A stretch of DNA of 32,652 nucleotides from Candidatus Campbellbacteria bacterium (GCA_028817035.1 JAPPQH010000007.1:1-32652), one strand, 5' to 3'; numbered from the stretch's first letter, positions 17,087 to 25,440 are shown. A program made the numbers and translations. Notes: generated by a model from the sequence alone, not told the origin.

Positions 17087-18649
17087 TTTCTCCACACACT
17101 CTTTAAGACCGAGTGTCTGCTTCTCTCCCTCGCGAGATTCAATAGTTAAATCGCCACTCTCCATCTCCTTATCTCCAATTATTATGTAATAGGGGACATT
17201 CTCATCTTTAGCTTTGTATATCTTCTTTCCAAGTTTATTGTCGCTGTTGTCGGTTTCTGCTCTTATCCCCGCACTCTTTAACTCATCTGCCACCTCATTT
17301 ACTCTTGCCACCTGTTTTTCAGACACAGAGATAACCACGACCTGAACAGGTGAGAGCCAAAAAGGGAAGTTGCCTTCAAAATTTTCAATAAGAATTGCGA
17401 TAAACCTTTCCAGCGAACCAGTTATTGCACGATGAATTAATATAGGATGTTGTTTCTTTCCCTCATTGTCTGTATAGAAAACATCCAATCGCTTTGGTAT
17501 GTTGAAATCAAGCTGTATCGTTGAGAGTTGTTGGTTTCTTCCAAGAACATCTTTGAAAATAAAATCTATCTTTGGTCCGTAAAACGCCGCTTCACCTTCT
17601 ATTTTTTTAGGCTCACCGAGACCCGCTTTTTGCGCCACGCCCATCAAAATATCTTCCGACTCATCCCAAATCCTATCATCCCCAAGATATTTCTCTTTGT
17701 GATTCATATCGCGGACAGAAACAGTCATATTACAACTCTCTATGCTGAACATACCAAGTCGCTCATAAAATTCTTTAATCATAAGAACACACCTCTCCGC
17801 CTCCTCTTTTATCTGATCTTTAGTGCAGAAAATGTGTCCGTCATCTTGTGTTATGCTCAAAACCCTTGAAAGACCCAACAACTCACCTGGCTGTTCGTTC
17901 CTATATACAGAAGTTATCTCAGAATACCTTACAGGAAGATCCCTATAACTTTTGGGTGAAGAATTATAAATCTGGCAGTGATGAGGGCAATTCATTGGCT
18001 TGATCACCATATCGCCATGCTTCTTATCTTTTATGAAAAAAAGATCTTCTGCAAATTTATCAGTATGACCTGATTTCTCATACAACTTCGCTTTTGCAAG
18101 GTGGGGGATACACACCCTTTTATAACCAAATTTATCCGTTATCTTGTTCAACTCTTTTATCAAAGCGTCCCTTATCGCTGTTCCTTTAGGTGTAAAGAGG
18201 GGAAGACCTGGTCCTATCAAATCTGAAAAAGCGAACAAGTCCAACTTAGTGCCAATTTTCCTGTGGTCTCTTTTTTTGCCCTCCTCCATCATTGCCTTAA
18301 ACTTATTAAGTTCTTCCATTGTCTCTTGCGCATACCCATATATCCTTGTTAATGTCGGCTTGTCATCAGTCGGGTTTCTATGAGCCGCTGCGACACGGAC
18401 AAGATCAAAACAATCTGATGTAAACGACCAACCCATACCAACACAATCAATACCATCCTTCATTTTTTTATTTATGCCAGCAAGATCTTTTTCAGAAATA
18501 GATTCACCTTTCTTCAACTCAATATCATAATAAAAACCATCCTCATCAGTTCCACCACCAACAAAATCTGCATCCTCATATAACGACCTCAGCGTTTTCT
18601 CAAGGATTGATATAAGATTTCTTTTTATTCTTTCAATATCTTTACTCAT
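17057..18649 (-). CDS. thrS: threonyl-tRNA synthetase, lacking TGS and editing domains
   Basis: This class II synthetase charges tRNA-Thr. Catalytic motifs are MNCPHH (about residue 219, zinc cysteine), TQDDGHIF (about 267) and HRAITGSLERF (about 406). A C-terminal anticodon-binding domain (about 430-528) follows. The protein has 530 residues against about 640 for the family. There is no TGS domain. The remnant of the N2 editing domain has IKRNLISILE where the family has the HxxxH zinc-type editing motif, and the CRGPH-containing part is missing. Only the RIYGYAQ...RDHRKIG segment leading into the catalytic core remains. Cis-editing of Ser-tRNA-Thr is therefore probably absent. The start follows an extended -10 by 9 bases. 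The 3' end overlaps a convergent membrane-protein gene. Confidence 0.95.
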   Translation of the reverse strand: MSKDIERIKRNLISILEKTLRSLYEDADFVGGGTDEDGFYYDIELKKGESISEKDLAGINKKMKDGIDCVGMGWSFTSDCFDLVRVAAAHRNPTDDKPTLTRIYGYAQETMEELNKFKAMMEEGKKRDHRKIGTKLDLFAFSDLIGPGLPLFTPKGTAIRDALIKELNKITDKFGYKRVCIPHLAKAKLYEKSGHTDKFAEDLFFIKDKKHGDMVIKPMNCPHHCQIYNSSPKSYRDLPVRYSEITSVYRNEQPGELLGLSRVLSITQDDGHIFCTKDQIKEEAERCVLMIKEFYERLGMFSIESCNMTVSVRDMNHKEKYLGDDRIWDESEDILMGVAQKAGLGEPKKIEGEAAFYGPKIDFIFKDVLGRNQQLSTIQLDFNIPKRLDVFYTDNEGKKQHPILIHRAITGSLERFIAILIENFEGNFPFWLSPVQVVVISVSEKQVARVNEVADELKSAGIRAETDNSDNKLGKKIYKAKDENVPYYIIIGDKEMESGDLTIESREGEKQTLGLKECVEKLKEVYYSKR

Positions 18650-18652
18650 TAT

Positions 18653-18668
18653 TATTCCATTGTATCAT
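18653..18668 (-). promoter_or_regulatory. thrS promoter, same 16-bp box as parB
   Basis: On the minus strand, ATGATACAATGGAATA contains the extended -10 TGATACAAT, ending 9 bases before the thrS ATG. It is identical over 16 bp to the parB promoter box (9380-9395). thrS can thus be transcribed separately from dnaE. Confidence 0.65.
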
Positions 18669-18696
18669 TTCACACCTGCCTCTGCACACCCCAACA

Positions 18697-21600
18697 CTAC
18701 TGCGGATCAAGAATCTCTTCCGCCACAAAAGATACCAAATCCCTGTTCCTCCTCATCCTTCCGCGAACCCAAATACTCCGATGTGGCGATATAAACTCCT
18801 CAAATTTTTCATAAGAATCTGGAAAACACGCACATTCAATAAAAGACTCCTCATCCTCAAGCAAAAGAACCGCCATCCTCCTGCCATCCCTTGTTCTCCT
18901 GTAATTAACCATCCCAATCGTCCCCAATATAAGAGTATTTTTTCCTTCCACAAGGTCCGATATCTTTGGCAAATCTTTACTCTTAGGAGACTCCCTATGC
19001 TTAAAAAGGGGATGACCAGACAAATAAACACCAAGTATCTCTCTCTCACGGAAAAGTTTCTCCTCATCATTCAAATCCGCCTTATTAACAAGTTTTATCT
19101 CTTCCTTGTTATCAATCTCAAACAGCGTGTTTTGGTTCGGAGAGATATTACTAATTTCTTTTTTAAACTCCAACAAACTCTCCATATTCGCAATCAAATC
19201 ACCCCTATCACCAAAATCATCAAGACAACCAGAATAAATCAACGCCTCCAAATTTTTCTTGTTTATCACCTCCCGCGGCATCCTACTCATAAAGTCCGTG
19301 ATTGTAATATACTTACCACCACTCTTTCTCATACTCACAATAGCCTCCGCCGCATTATCCCCAAGATTTTTTATTGAAAGAAGTCCAAACCTTATCCCGC
19401 GACCACCACCACCATCCTCCGTCTTTTCAGTGTCAAATTTAAGACCACTCAAATTAATGTCTGGTCTTATTATAGGAACCGACAACTTGCGACACTCCGC
19501 GATATACTCCGTTATCTTGTCTATATTTCCAGAGTCACTCGTCATACAAGCCGCCATGTAGTCCGCCGTGTAGTGTGTTTTTAAATAAGCAGTCTGGTAA
19601 GATATCTGACCGTAAGACGCAGCATGCGCTTTACCAAAACCATAACCCTGAAACGGCTCAGTCATTGACCAAACATATTCCGCCTTCTTCTCTGACAACT
19701 TAGAGTGCTTCATAATACCCTCAATAAGTTTCTTTTTCTGCTCCCTCATCAGCGCAGGAATCTTTTTACCTATCGCCTTTCTCAACATATCCGCCTCAAG
19801 CCACGAATACCCAGCAAGCTCAATCGCAGTCATCATAATATCCTCCTGATAAACCCAAAGCCCATAGGACTCCTTCATATATTTCTCCAAATTGGGATGT
19901 ATATACTCCACCTTTTTTCTCCCATGCTTCCTGTCAATATACTCAGGAATAACCTTCATAGGACCCGGTCTCAAAAGTGCGATCATTGCGTTTATGTCGT
20001 GTATGCTCTTTGGCTTCAGTTTTCTAAGGTAGCTTTTAACCAAATTTTTTATCACACTACCACTAAACTGAAACACACCGACAATATTTCCTTTTGTAAA
20101 CATCTCAAAAGTATCCTTATCATCAAGAGGAATTTTTGAAAGATTTACCTTCTCACCACAATTTTTTTCTACAAGACGAAGCGCCTCAGCAATAGCAGAA
20201 AGTTGCGTAATACCAAGAAAATCAAATTTCAACAACCCAGCCTCCTCAATAGAATACATATCATACTGAGTTATAACTTTATTTCCTTCTTTCGTATCAA
20301 ACTGAAGCGGAACAAAATCCGTTAGGGGAGTGGGCGCGATCACAACACCACCCGCATGAATTGAAATATGCCTTGCATTACCCTCCATCCTTCTCGCAAC
20401 ATCAACAATTCTCTTCACCTCCTCGTCACTATCATACAACTCCTTCAACTCCTTTGACTCCATCAACGCATCTTTTATATACATAGGGAAACCCTGTTTC
20501 TGAGGGGGAATAAGCCGCGCAATCCTATCCCCAGATGTATAAGAATAACCAAGAGCCCTCGCAGTGTCACGCACAACAGCCCTCGCAAGCATCGTTCCAA
20601 AAGTTCCAATCCGCGCAAACTTCTTTTTACCATACTTCTCCTTAACATAATTCAAAATCTCCTCCCTCCTATCATCCTGAAAATCAACATCAATATCAGG
20701 CGCAGAAGGTCGCTCTGGATTTAAAAACCTTTCAAAAGGAAGTTTGTACTCAAGCGGATCCACATTCGTTATCCCAAGCAAATAAGAAACCAAAGAACCA
20801 GCAACAGACCCCCGCGTGTTTGTTATTATCCCTTGCTCCTTCGCAAAATGAAAAATATCTGCAACCACCAGAAAATAAGGGGTATAACCCTTGCTTATTA
20901 TCACATCCAACTCATAATCAATCCTCTTTTTCACAACCCCATCCACCTTCATCCCCAACTCCTTCGCCCCCTCGCTCACCCTCTCTCTCAATGCCCCCAC
21001 AATATCACCCTCAACATCAGGAGTAGGGAAAGTCCATTTACCAAGTTCAATCTCAAGATTACAATTATCCCTTATCTCATCATTTGATATACACGCCTCT
21101 GGAATATCATCAAACAACTCCTCAAACACCTCCTTCTTAACCATTGATAAATCCGTCTCATTAAGTTCATCATCATAAAAATCCATCGTGTTCTGTATAT
21201 TCAACAAAACATTTTTTCTCACCAACCCATCACCACTCTCCAAATAATAAATCATCTTCTCCGCCACCATCGGAATATCAAGACTCTTAGAAAAATTTAT
21301 CATCTCCTGCCGCCTCTCCACATTCTTCGTATCCTTCGGCTCAACACCAAGATACAACCTACCGGGAAATATCGCCCTATACTCCCTTATCAAATCCTCC
21401 CTCTTACCTTTCTCCGTCACAGTAATCTCACTATTCAAATACGGCATAACCGCGATAACATCATCCCTATATTTTTTTAACAACTCCCTCGTAGTGATAG
21501 GGTACTTATCTAAATTATTTAAGTTCGTCTCAGTCACAAGATCTATCAAATTGTGATAACCCTTCACATTCTCAGCCAACAAAATAATACGCGGATACTT

Positions 21601-21831
21601 CTCAATCTGGTTTCCAAAACTCACAGGCGGCATATAGCAACACACACCTATTATCGGCTTGATACCCTCATCCTTACACGCCTTATAAAACTCAATCGCC
21701 CCATACAAATTCGCATCATCCGTAAGCGCAAGGCACGAATAACCATTTTTTTTCGCAGCCCCAACCAACTGCTTTATTTTTGGCAGCGCCCGTAGTAAAC
21801 TGAAATGACTATGATTATGGATTAGTGTCAT
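18697..21831 (-). CDS. dnaE: DNA polymerase III alpha subunit
   Basis: This is the replicative C-family DNA polymerase. It has an N-terminal PHP domain (HNHSHFSLL at residue 5, LALTDDANLYGAIEFYKA, IKPIIGV). The polymerase core has NTRGSVAGSLVSYLLG, the catalytic PDIDVDFQDD (about residue 378), IGTFGTMLARAVVRD, LRPGPM and FGKAHAASYG. The tandem helix-hairpin-helix region follows, then LGVYLSGHPL and a C-terminal OB-fold (ILGTIGMVNYRRTRDGRRM). At 1044 residues it is about 100 short of E. coli DnaE, mostly because the C-terminal tau-binding part is reduced: it stops soon after the OB fold. It shares a short AT-rich divergent promoter region with rnhB and is followed by thrS. Confidence 0.97.
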   Translation of the reverse strand: MTLIHNHSHFSLLRALPKIKQLVGAAKKNGYSCLALTDDANLYGAIEFYKACKDEGIKPIIGVCCYMPPVSFGNQIEKYPRIILLAENVKGYHNLIDLVTETNLNNLDKYPITTRELLKKYRDDVIAVMPYLNSEITVTEKGKREDLIREYRAIFPGRLYLGVEPKDTKNVERRQEMINFSKSLDIPMVAEKMIYYLESGDGLVRKNVLLNIQNTMDFYDDELNETDLSMVKKEVFEELFDDIPEACISNDEIRDNCNLEIELGKWTFPTPDVEGDIVGALRERVSEGAKELGMKVDGVVKKRIDYELDVIISKGYTPYFLVVADIFHFAKEQGIITNTRGSVAGSLVSYLLGITNVDPLEYKLPFERFLNPERPSAPDIDVDFQDDRREEILNYVKEKYGKKKFARIGTFGTMLARAVVRDTARALGYSYTSGDRIARLIPPQKQGFPMYIKDALMESKELKELYDSDEEVKRIVDVARRMEGNARHISIHAGGVVIAPTPLTDFVPLQFDTKEGNKVITQYDMYSIEEAGLLKFDFLGITQLSAIAEALRLVEKNCGEKVNLSKIPLDDKDTFEMFTKGNIVGVFQFSGSVIKNLVKSYLRKLKPKSIHDINAMIALLRPGPMKVIPEYIDRKHGRKKVEYIHPNLEKYMKESYGLWVYQEDIMMTAIELAGYSWLEADMLRKAIGKKIPALMREQKKKLIEGIMKHSKLSEKKAEYVWSMTEPFQGYGFGKAHAASYGQISYQTAYLKTHYTADYMAACMTSDSGNIDKITEYIAECRKLSVPIIRPDINLSGLKFDTEKTEDGGGGRGIRFGLLSIKNLGDNAAEAIVSMRKSGGKYITITDFMSRMPREVINKKNLEALIYSGCLDDFGDRGDLIANMESLLEFKKEISNISPNQNTLFEIDNKEEIKLVNKADLNDEEKLFREREILGVYLSGHPLFKHRESPKSKDLPKISDLVEGKNTLILGTIGMVNYRRTRDGRRMAVLLLEDEESFIECACFPDSYEKFEEFISPHRSIWVRGRMRRNRDLVSFVAEEILDPQ

Positions 21832-21861
21832 ATAGAATATAATAAACTAATTTTACAATCT
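21832..21861. promoter_or_regulatory. divergent dnaE/rnhB promoter region
   Basis: This 30-bp AT-rich spacer contains TATAAT on the + strand (21838-21843), 18 bases before the rnhB ATG, and TATATT on the minus strand ending 4 bases before the dnaE ATG. No clear -35 boxes are visible. The two genes probably use overlapping divergent promoters. Confidence 0.5.
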
Positions 21862-22515
21862 ATGCGAACCACACTTAAAAAAGGCAACGAAGACTTTATA
21901 ATAGGCGTCGATGAAGTCGGCAGAGGCGCAGTCGCAGGACCAGTAGCAGTCGGTGCCGTTTTGATGACCGCAGACACATACCACAATTACCAAACCGAAT
22001 GGGACACCCTAAGAGATTCTAAAAAACTCACCCAAAAGGGCAGGGAAAAGTGGTGCGAATACATCTCAGCCAAAATCGCAGAAAACACAATGCTCGCAAA
22101 ATGCTCCCAAGTCCAAGCAACAACAATAGACAAAATAGGAATAGTAAAATCCGTATCCCAAGCCGCCAACAAATCCATATCAAGCCTCCTACCAACCCCC
22201 ACAACAACCACAACCCCCAACACACCCACCAAAAAGGGAATAATACTCTGTGATGCAGGCATAAAAATCAAAAAACCCGCAAAATATCAGGTAATAAACA
22301 TAATCCGTGGCGACGAAAAAGAGCCAATAATAGCCCTCGCATCCATCTGGGCGAAGGTATTTCGCGACAAATTGATGCTCAAACACTCAAAAAATTTTGA
22401 CAACTACGGCTTTGACAAAAACAAGGGCTACGGGACAAAATCCCACCTGGAAGCGATAAGAAAAAACGGCACCACAATACACCATCGGACCTCTTTCCTA
22501 AAAATGTATTTCTGA
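21862..22515 (+). CDS. rnhB: ribonuclease HII
   Basis: This enzyme cleaves RNA in RNA-DNA hybrids and removes misincorporated ribonucleotides. The GVDEVGRGAVAGPV motif provides D17 and E18. LCDAG (D131) and RGDEKEP (D151) are the other expected carboxylates. The ASIWAKVFRD and FDKNKGYGTKSHLEAI motifs are typical of the family. An unusual Pro/Thr-rich insertion of about 15 residues (LLPTPTTTTTPNTPT, about 109-123) lies just before the third catalytic strand. It is encoded by ACA/ACC/CCC-rich DNA. The gene ends with TGA, showing UGA is a stop in this organism. It is divergent from dnaE and upstream of rpmF. Confidence 0.94.
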   Translation: MRTTLKKGNEDFIIGVDEVGRGAVAGPVAVGAVLMTADTYHNYQTEWDTLRDSKKLTQKGREKWCEYISAKIAENTMLAKCSQVQATTIDKIGIVKSVSQAANKSISSLLPTPTTTTTPNTPTKKGIILCDAGIKIKKPAKYQVINIIRGDEKEPIIALASIWAKVFRDKLMLKHSKNFDNYGFDKNKGYGTKSHLEAIRKNGTTIHHRTSFLKMYF

Positions 22516-22523
22516 TATAGTTA

Positions 22524-22532
22524 TGGTATAAT
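22524..22532 (+). promoter_or_regulatory. rpmF extended -10 promoter
   Basis: TGGTATAAT is a consensus extended -10 identical in form to the gyrB one. It ends 10 bases before ATG 22543, giving a near-leaderless mRNA. Confidence 0.7.
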
Positions 22533-22542
22533 TCATTTGCAT

Positions 22543-22860
22543 ATGTCATCAAGAATGAGACTTACAAAATCAAAGACAAAAATGAGGCGCTCTCACAGTG
22601 CGCTTAAAACTCCTTTGGTTTCTGTGGACTCAGAAGGCAATGAACACATCAGCCACCGAGTATGCCCAACAACAGGCAAATACAAAGGCAGGCAAGTCTT
22701 CAATCCAAAAGTCAAAAAACCAAAAAAGACAGATGCAGATGATGTCTCAACAACAGGAACAGCAACGGCAACAGGAACAGACACAGCCAGCAAAGAAACC
22801 CAAAAAATAGTTGAACCATCACTTACTTCAGAGGAATTTGAAAAGGACTCAAAAAAATAA
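22543..22860 (+). CDS. rpmF: 50S ribosomal protein L32 with acidic, Thr-rich tail
   Basis: This is a large-subunit ribosomal protein. The L32 core MSSRMRLTKSKTKMRRSH and HRVCPTTGKYKGRQVF is clear. The family usually has a CxxC at this position; here it reads CPTT, so only one of the zinc cysteines remains. A low-complexity Thr/Ala/Glu tail of about 45 residues (about 61-105) extends the protein well beyond the usual 60 or so residues. The start is ATG 22543, 10 bases after an extended -10. An in-frame TTG two codons earlier is less likely. It heads a likely operon with nusB-NUDIX and rnc. A weak AAAAAC/GTTTTT hairpin (22859-22873) lies right after the stop. Confidence 0.92.
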   Translation: MSSRMRLTKSKTKMRRSHSALKTPLVSVDSEGNEHISHRVCPTTGKYKGRQVFNPKVKKPKKTDADDVSTTGTATATGTDTASKETQKIVEPSLTSEEFEKDSKK

Positions 22861-22885
22861 AAACTTCGTTTTTAAAATTTGATCC

Positions 22886-23812
22886 ATGACAAGCAGGCGT
22901 TCAGCACGCATCATAATACTACAAACACTCTTCGCATTAGATTCAAGGTCTATATGGACCCTGAAGGAAGTGGAAGAAGTGTACAAAAACACCATCACCG
23001 AGTTTAACGCAGAGGAAGAAGAAGAAACAGAAACAGAAGCAGAATCAGAGTCATCCTACTCCTTAGTCCTTTTGCGAGGCGTGATAGAAAAAAAAGAACA
23101 AATAGATTCCATAATAGAAAAAAGCACACCAAACTGGCCCCTTGAAAAAATTTCCATAGTAGACAGAAACATACTCCGCATAGGACTCTTTGAACTCCTA
23201 TTTGGAAAATCTTATGATGTCCCCGAACGCGTAGCACTCAACGAAGCCATTGAAGTAGCAAAAAATTATGGAGGAGAAAAAAGCGGAAAGTTTATCAACG
23301 GCGTTCTCGGTTTTGTATATCGCGAACTGGGAGAACCAGGCAGAGCAGAAATAACAGAACAAGAAGAAAAAAATACAAAAGTAAAAAAAACAGTAGGCGC
23401 GATGATCTCCGCCATGCGTGACAACGAACCAGTCTTTGCGATGGTCTACGACATGTTCAACAAATGGACATTATCAAAAGGCTCACTAAAAGAAGGAGAA
23501 AACCCCGAAGACGGAATCCTACGAATCATAAAAGAAGAACTCGGAATAAAAGTAGAAGTCCTTTACAGAATAGGGGAGAACTCATACATCGCAAACGACC
23601 CAAAAGACGGACGAGTAAGAAAAGAAGCCATCTACTTCCTTGTCCGTAGCGACTACACACCCCTAAAACTAAAAGAAGACTGCGGACTCAACGACGCACG
23701 CTGGTTTACAGGAGCAGAACTGGAAGAACTCCTCCTATACAAAGATATGAAAAAAATAATCCTCGCCTCCTCAAACGAAATCATATCAAAACACGCACAA
23801 AACAAACAATAA
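22886..23812 (+). CDS. nusB: NusB antitermination factor fused to a NUDIX domain
   Basis: The N-terminal half (about 1-155) is NusB, the all-helical rRNA antitermination factor that binds boxA with S10. It shows RRSARIIILQTLFALD, ISIVDRNILRIGLFELLF and VALNEAIEVAKNYGGEKS. A Glu/Thr-rich insertion (EEEEETETEAESES, about 42-55) interrupts it. The C-terminal half (about 165-300) is NUDIX-like: the box runs G199-x5-E205-x7-R213-I-I-K-E217-E218-L-G220, matching the consensus except that the E after R is Ile. The metal-binding EE pair is kept. This could be a nucleotide or RNA-cap pyrophosphohydrolase, or a binding domain with reduced activity. The frame is continuous, so this is a true fusion in the given sequence. 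It is followed by rnc after 13 bp. Confidence 0.88.
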   Translation: MTSRRSARIIILQTLFALDSRSIWTLKEVEEVYKNTITEFNAEEEEETETEAESESSYSLVLLRGVIEKKEQIDSIIEKSTPNWPLEKISIVDRNILRIGLFELLFGKSYDVPERVALNEAIEVAKNYGGEKSGKFINGVLGFVYRELGEPGRAEITEQEEKNTKVKKTVGAMISAMRDNEPVFAMVYDMFNKWTLSKGSLKEGENPEDGILRIIKEELGIKVEVLYRIGENSYIANDPKDGRVRKEAIYFLVRSDYTPLKLKEDCGLNDARWFTGAELEELLLYKDMKKIILASSNEIISKHAQNKQ

Positions 23813-23825
23813 AACAAAAAGAAGT

Positions 23826-24515
23826 ATGGAACAGCAACTAAACAATTTTGAAAACAAAATTGGCTACACATTCAAAAACAAACTACTACTAAAAGAATCA
23901 CTCACACACAGCTCCTATGTCAACGAACACAAAAACCTTGAAGTCCGTGACAACGAAAGACTGGAATTTCTTGGCGACGCCGTCCTGGGAGTCGTAATAA
24001 GCGATTTTTTATATAAAAAATACCCCAACTCAGAAGAAGGAGACCTATCACTATACCGCTCAACACTCGTAAAAACAGAAACACTATCAAAAATAATCCT
24101 CGCCTTAGGAATAGAAAGCGTAATCATGCTCTCAAAAGGACAAAAAGCAGACGGCAAACAACCAATGTCAATATATGCAGGAGTCTTTGAAGCACTCGTA
24201 GGCGCAGTTTATCTAGACGGCGGATTTAGTGAAGCATCAAACTTCATAGAAAGATTTATAATCAAAAACGCAGAAACCATAATAGACAGAAACCCACACA
24301 AAGACCCAAAAACATACTTTCAAGAAAAAATGCAAAGCGAACAAAACTTCACACCAACCTATGAACTACTAAAAGAAAGCGGACCAGCACACAACAAAGA
24401 ATTCATCATAGGCGTATTCAACGGAGACAAATGCATCGCAAAAGGGAAAGGCATCTCCAAAAAAGACGGCGAAAAAGCCGCCGCAAAAGAAGCCATCAAA
24501 AAAATGGGGCTATAA
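23826..24515 (+). CDS. rnc: ribonuclease III
   Basis: This double-strand-specific endoribonuclease processes rRNA precursors. The signature ERLEFLGDAVLG (44-55) supplies catalytic E44 and D51, and FEALVGAVYLDGG supplies E122. The C-terminal double-stranded-RNA-binding domain (about 158-228) ends in KKDGEKAAAKEAIKKMG. The length of 229 residues is normal. The start ATG is preceded by AAAAAGAAGT, a weak ribosome-binding site, in keeping with its internal operon position behind nusB. The neighbouring nusB suits a shared role in rRNA synthesis and maturation. It is convergent with a membrane-protein gene 13 bp downstream. Confidence 0.96.
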   Translation: MEQQLNNFENKIGYTFKNKLLLKESLTHSSYVNEHKNLEVRDNERLEFLGDAVLGVVISDFLYKKYPNSEEGDLSLYRSTLVKTETLSKIILALGIESVIMLSKGQKADGKQPMSIYAGVFEALVGAVYLDGGFSEASNFIERFIIKNAETIIDRNPHKDPKTYFQEKMQSEQNFTPTYELLKESGPAHNKEFIIGVFNGDKCIAKGKGISKKDGEKAAAKEAIKKMGL

Positions 24516-24528
24516 AGCCACTACATTA

Positions 24529-24996
24529 TTATTTAAACCGATCTTTAAGAGCCGTCCAAGACATCGCAACAATAGCACCACTAAGTGCAAGACCTACAGA
24601 ATCAAGCACCGTATCAAATGCCGAAACCCCCTCTCTACCATCTAATGCACCAGTAATCAAATCAGGCACCTCCACCAGATAGACATTGACTACATAAATC
24701 CCTATATAAATAGCAACAAAAGAAATAACAAAAACAATAGAATACAAAACCCTCCCCCAATTTCTAAGCATAAACATACCAATCCAAGACGCAACACCAA
24801 CAATCAACAAAATTATTGATATGAAAAAAAGAGCAAGCTCATAATTCATAACCGCCGACACACCAGTCTCAGCAATAGCATCATATTCCTCCTTAGTTAG
24901 ATTAGAAAAATCATTTCGAACATTAACAAGTGCAGAAATTATAATAAGCACTATATGCGTCAAAATAAGACCTCTAAATAATTTTACTTCATTCAT
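24529..24996 (-). CDS. 155-residue four-TM membrane protein
   Basis: The family is not recognised. Start ATG 24996 is chosen because a TTGACA/extended -10 TATAAT promoter ends 6 bases upstream. A GTG/ATG further up would fall inside that promoter. Four hydrophobic segments are visible: about residues 6-24, 50-74 (LALFFISIILLIVGVASWIG), 80-103 and 129-147. The arrangement of a long first extracytoplasmic loop and closely spaced TM2-TM3 resembles small DUF-type membrane proteins, but I cannot assign one. It is convergent with rnc. Confidence 0.75.
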   Translation of the reverse strand: MNEVKLFRGLILTHIVLIIISALVNVRNDFSNLTKEEYDAIAETGVSAVMNYELALFFISIILLIVGVASWIGMFMLRNWGRVLYSIVFVISFVAIYIGIYVVNVYLVEVPDLITGALDGREGVSAFDTVLDSVGLALSGAIVAMSWTALKDRFK

Positions 24997-25002
24997 ACCC
25001 CC

Positions 25003-25033
25003 ATTATAGCATACACACTCACCCAAATGTCAA
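25003..25033 (-). promoter_or_regulatory. promoter of the four-TM protein gene
   Basis: On the minus strand, TTGACA (25033-25028) is followed after 19 bases by TATAAT (25008-25003) with an extended TGC. The ATG is 6 bases further on. The -35 lies inside the 24-bp direct repeat (25023-25046). Confidence 0.75.
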
Positions 25034-25046
25034 AGATTGGTATAAT
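25023..25046. repeat. 24-bp promoter-containing direct repeat, copy 1
   Basis: CCAAATGTCAAAGATTGG followed by TATAAT is identical to 25500-25523. It carries TTGACA on the minus strand (-35 of the gene at 24529-24996) and ATTGGTATAAT, an extended -10, on the + strand. It looks like a compact divergent promoter module. Confidence 0.8.
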
Positions 25047-25049
25047 AGA

Positions 25050-25083
25050 TAAAAAGAAAATGGGCGGACATCGTTGTCCGCCC
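25050..25083 (-). terminator. terminator of the 113-residue protein gene
   Basis: GGGCGGACA (25062-25070) and TGTCCGCCC (25075-25083) form a perfect 9-bp GC-rich stem around TCGT. On the minus strand it is followed by ATTTTCTTTTT. It starts 11 bases after the stop of the minus-strand gene at 25095-25436. Confidence 0.9.
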
Positions 25084-25094
25084 AAATTTGGAGA

Positions 25095-25436
25095 TTACAG
25101 AAAACAATCCACCAGATTTACCTCCACCCCCAGATTACTCCTCTGTTCCCTAAAAGAAACAAAAGCATCTTCTATCCACCTCGCAGTCTCCCTGGCATCG
25201 GTCTTGTCATTGCTTTTTTTGAAACTTGCGAGTGACTCCTCTGCAGCACCCAAACAATCGTTTGCCCATTTAAACGGCAACCGATCTGAATATCTGGTGT
25301 TTTCTTTCCTCCCTTGTTTTTCTTTCCTCCCTTGTTCAAGAGTCTCCCACCCCTTCTTCAGTGCTTTAATCCAAGACTCCAAGAACTTCACGCAGTCTGA
25401 CGAATTGAGCTGTGCTGACTGTTCTCCTTCTCCCAT
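25095..25436 (-). CDS. 113-residue hypothetical protein with strong expression signals
   Basis: The family is not recognised. It is a soluble, charged, probably helical protein (CVKFLESWIKALKKGWETLE, ARWIEDAFVSFREQ). A tandem GRKEKQ/GRKENT repeat comes from an 18-bp DNA repeat (25300-25336). The gene is well supported by signals: a TTGACA-N17-TAACAT promoter, a perfect 9-base Shine-Dalgarno AGGAGGTGA 4 bases before the ATG, and a clean intrinsic terminator. Most neighbours lack a Shine-Dalgarno, so this gene looks foreign or specially tuned for expression. It lies at the edge of the defence island. It could be a small regulator or island-associated protein; no function is claimed. Confidence 0.75.
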   Translation of the reverse strand: MGEGEQSAQLNSSDCVKFLESWIKALKKGWETLEQGRKEKQGRKENTRYSDRLPFKWANDCLGAAEESLASFKKSNDKTDARETARWIEDAFVSFREQRSNLGVEVNLVDCFL

Positions 25437-25440
25437 CTCT

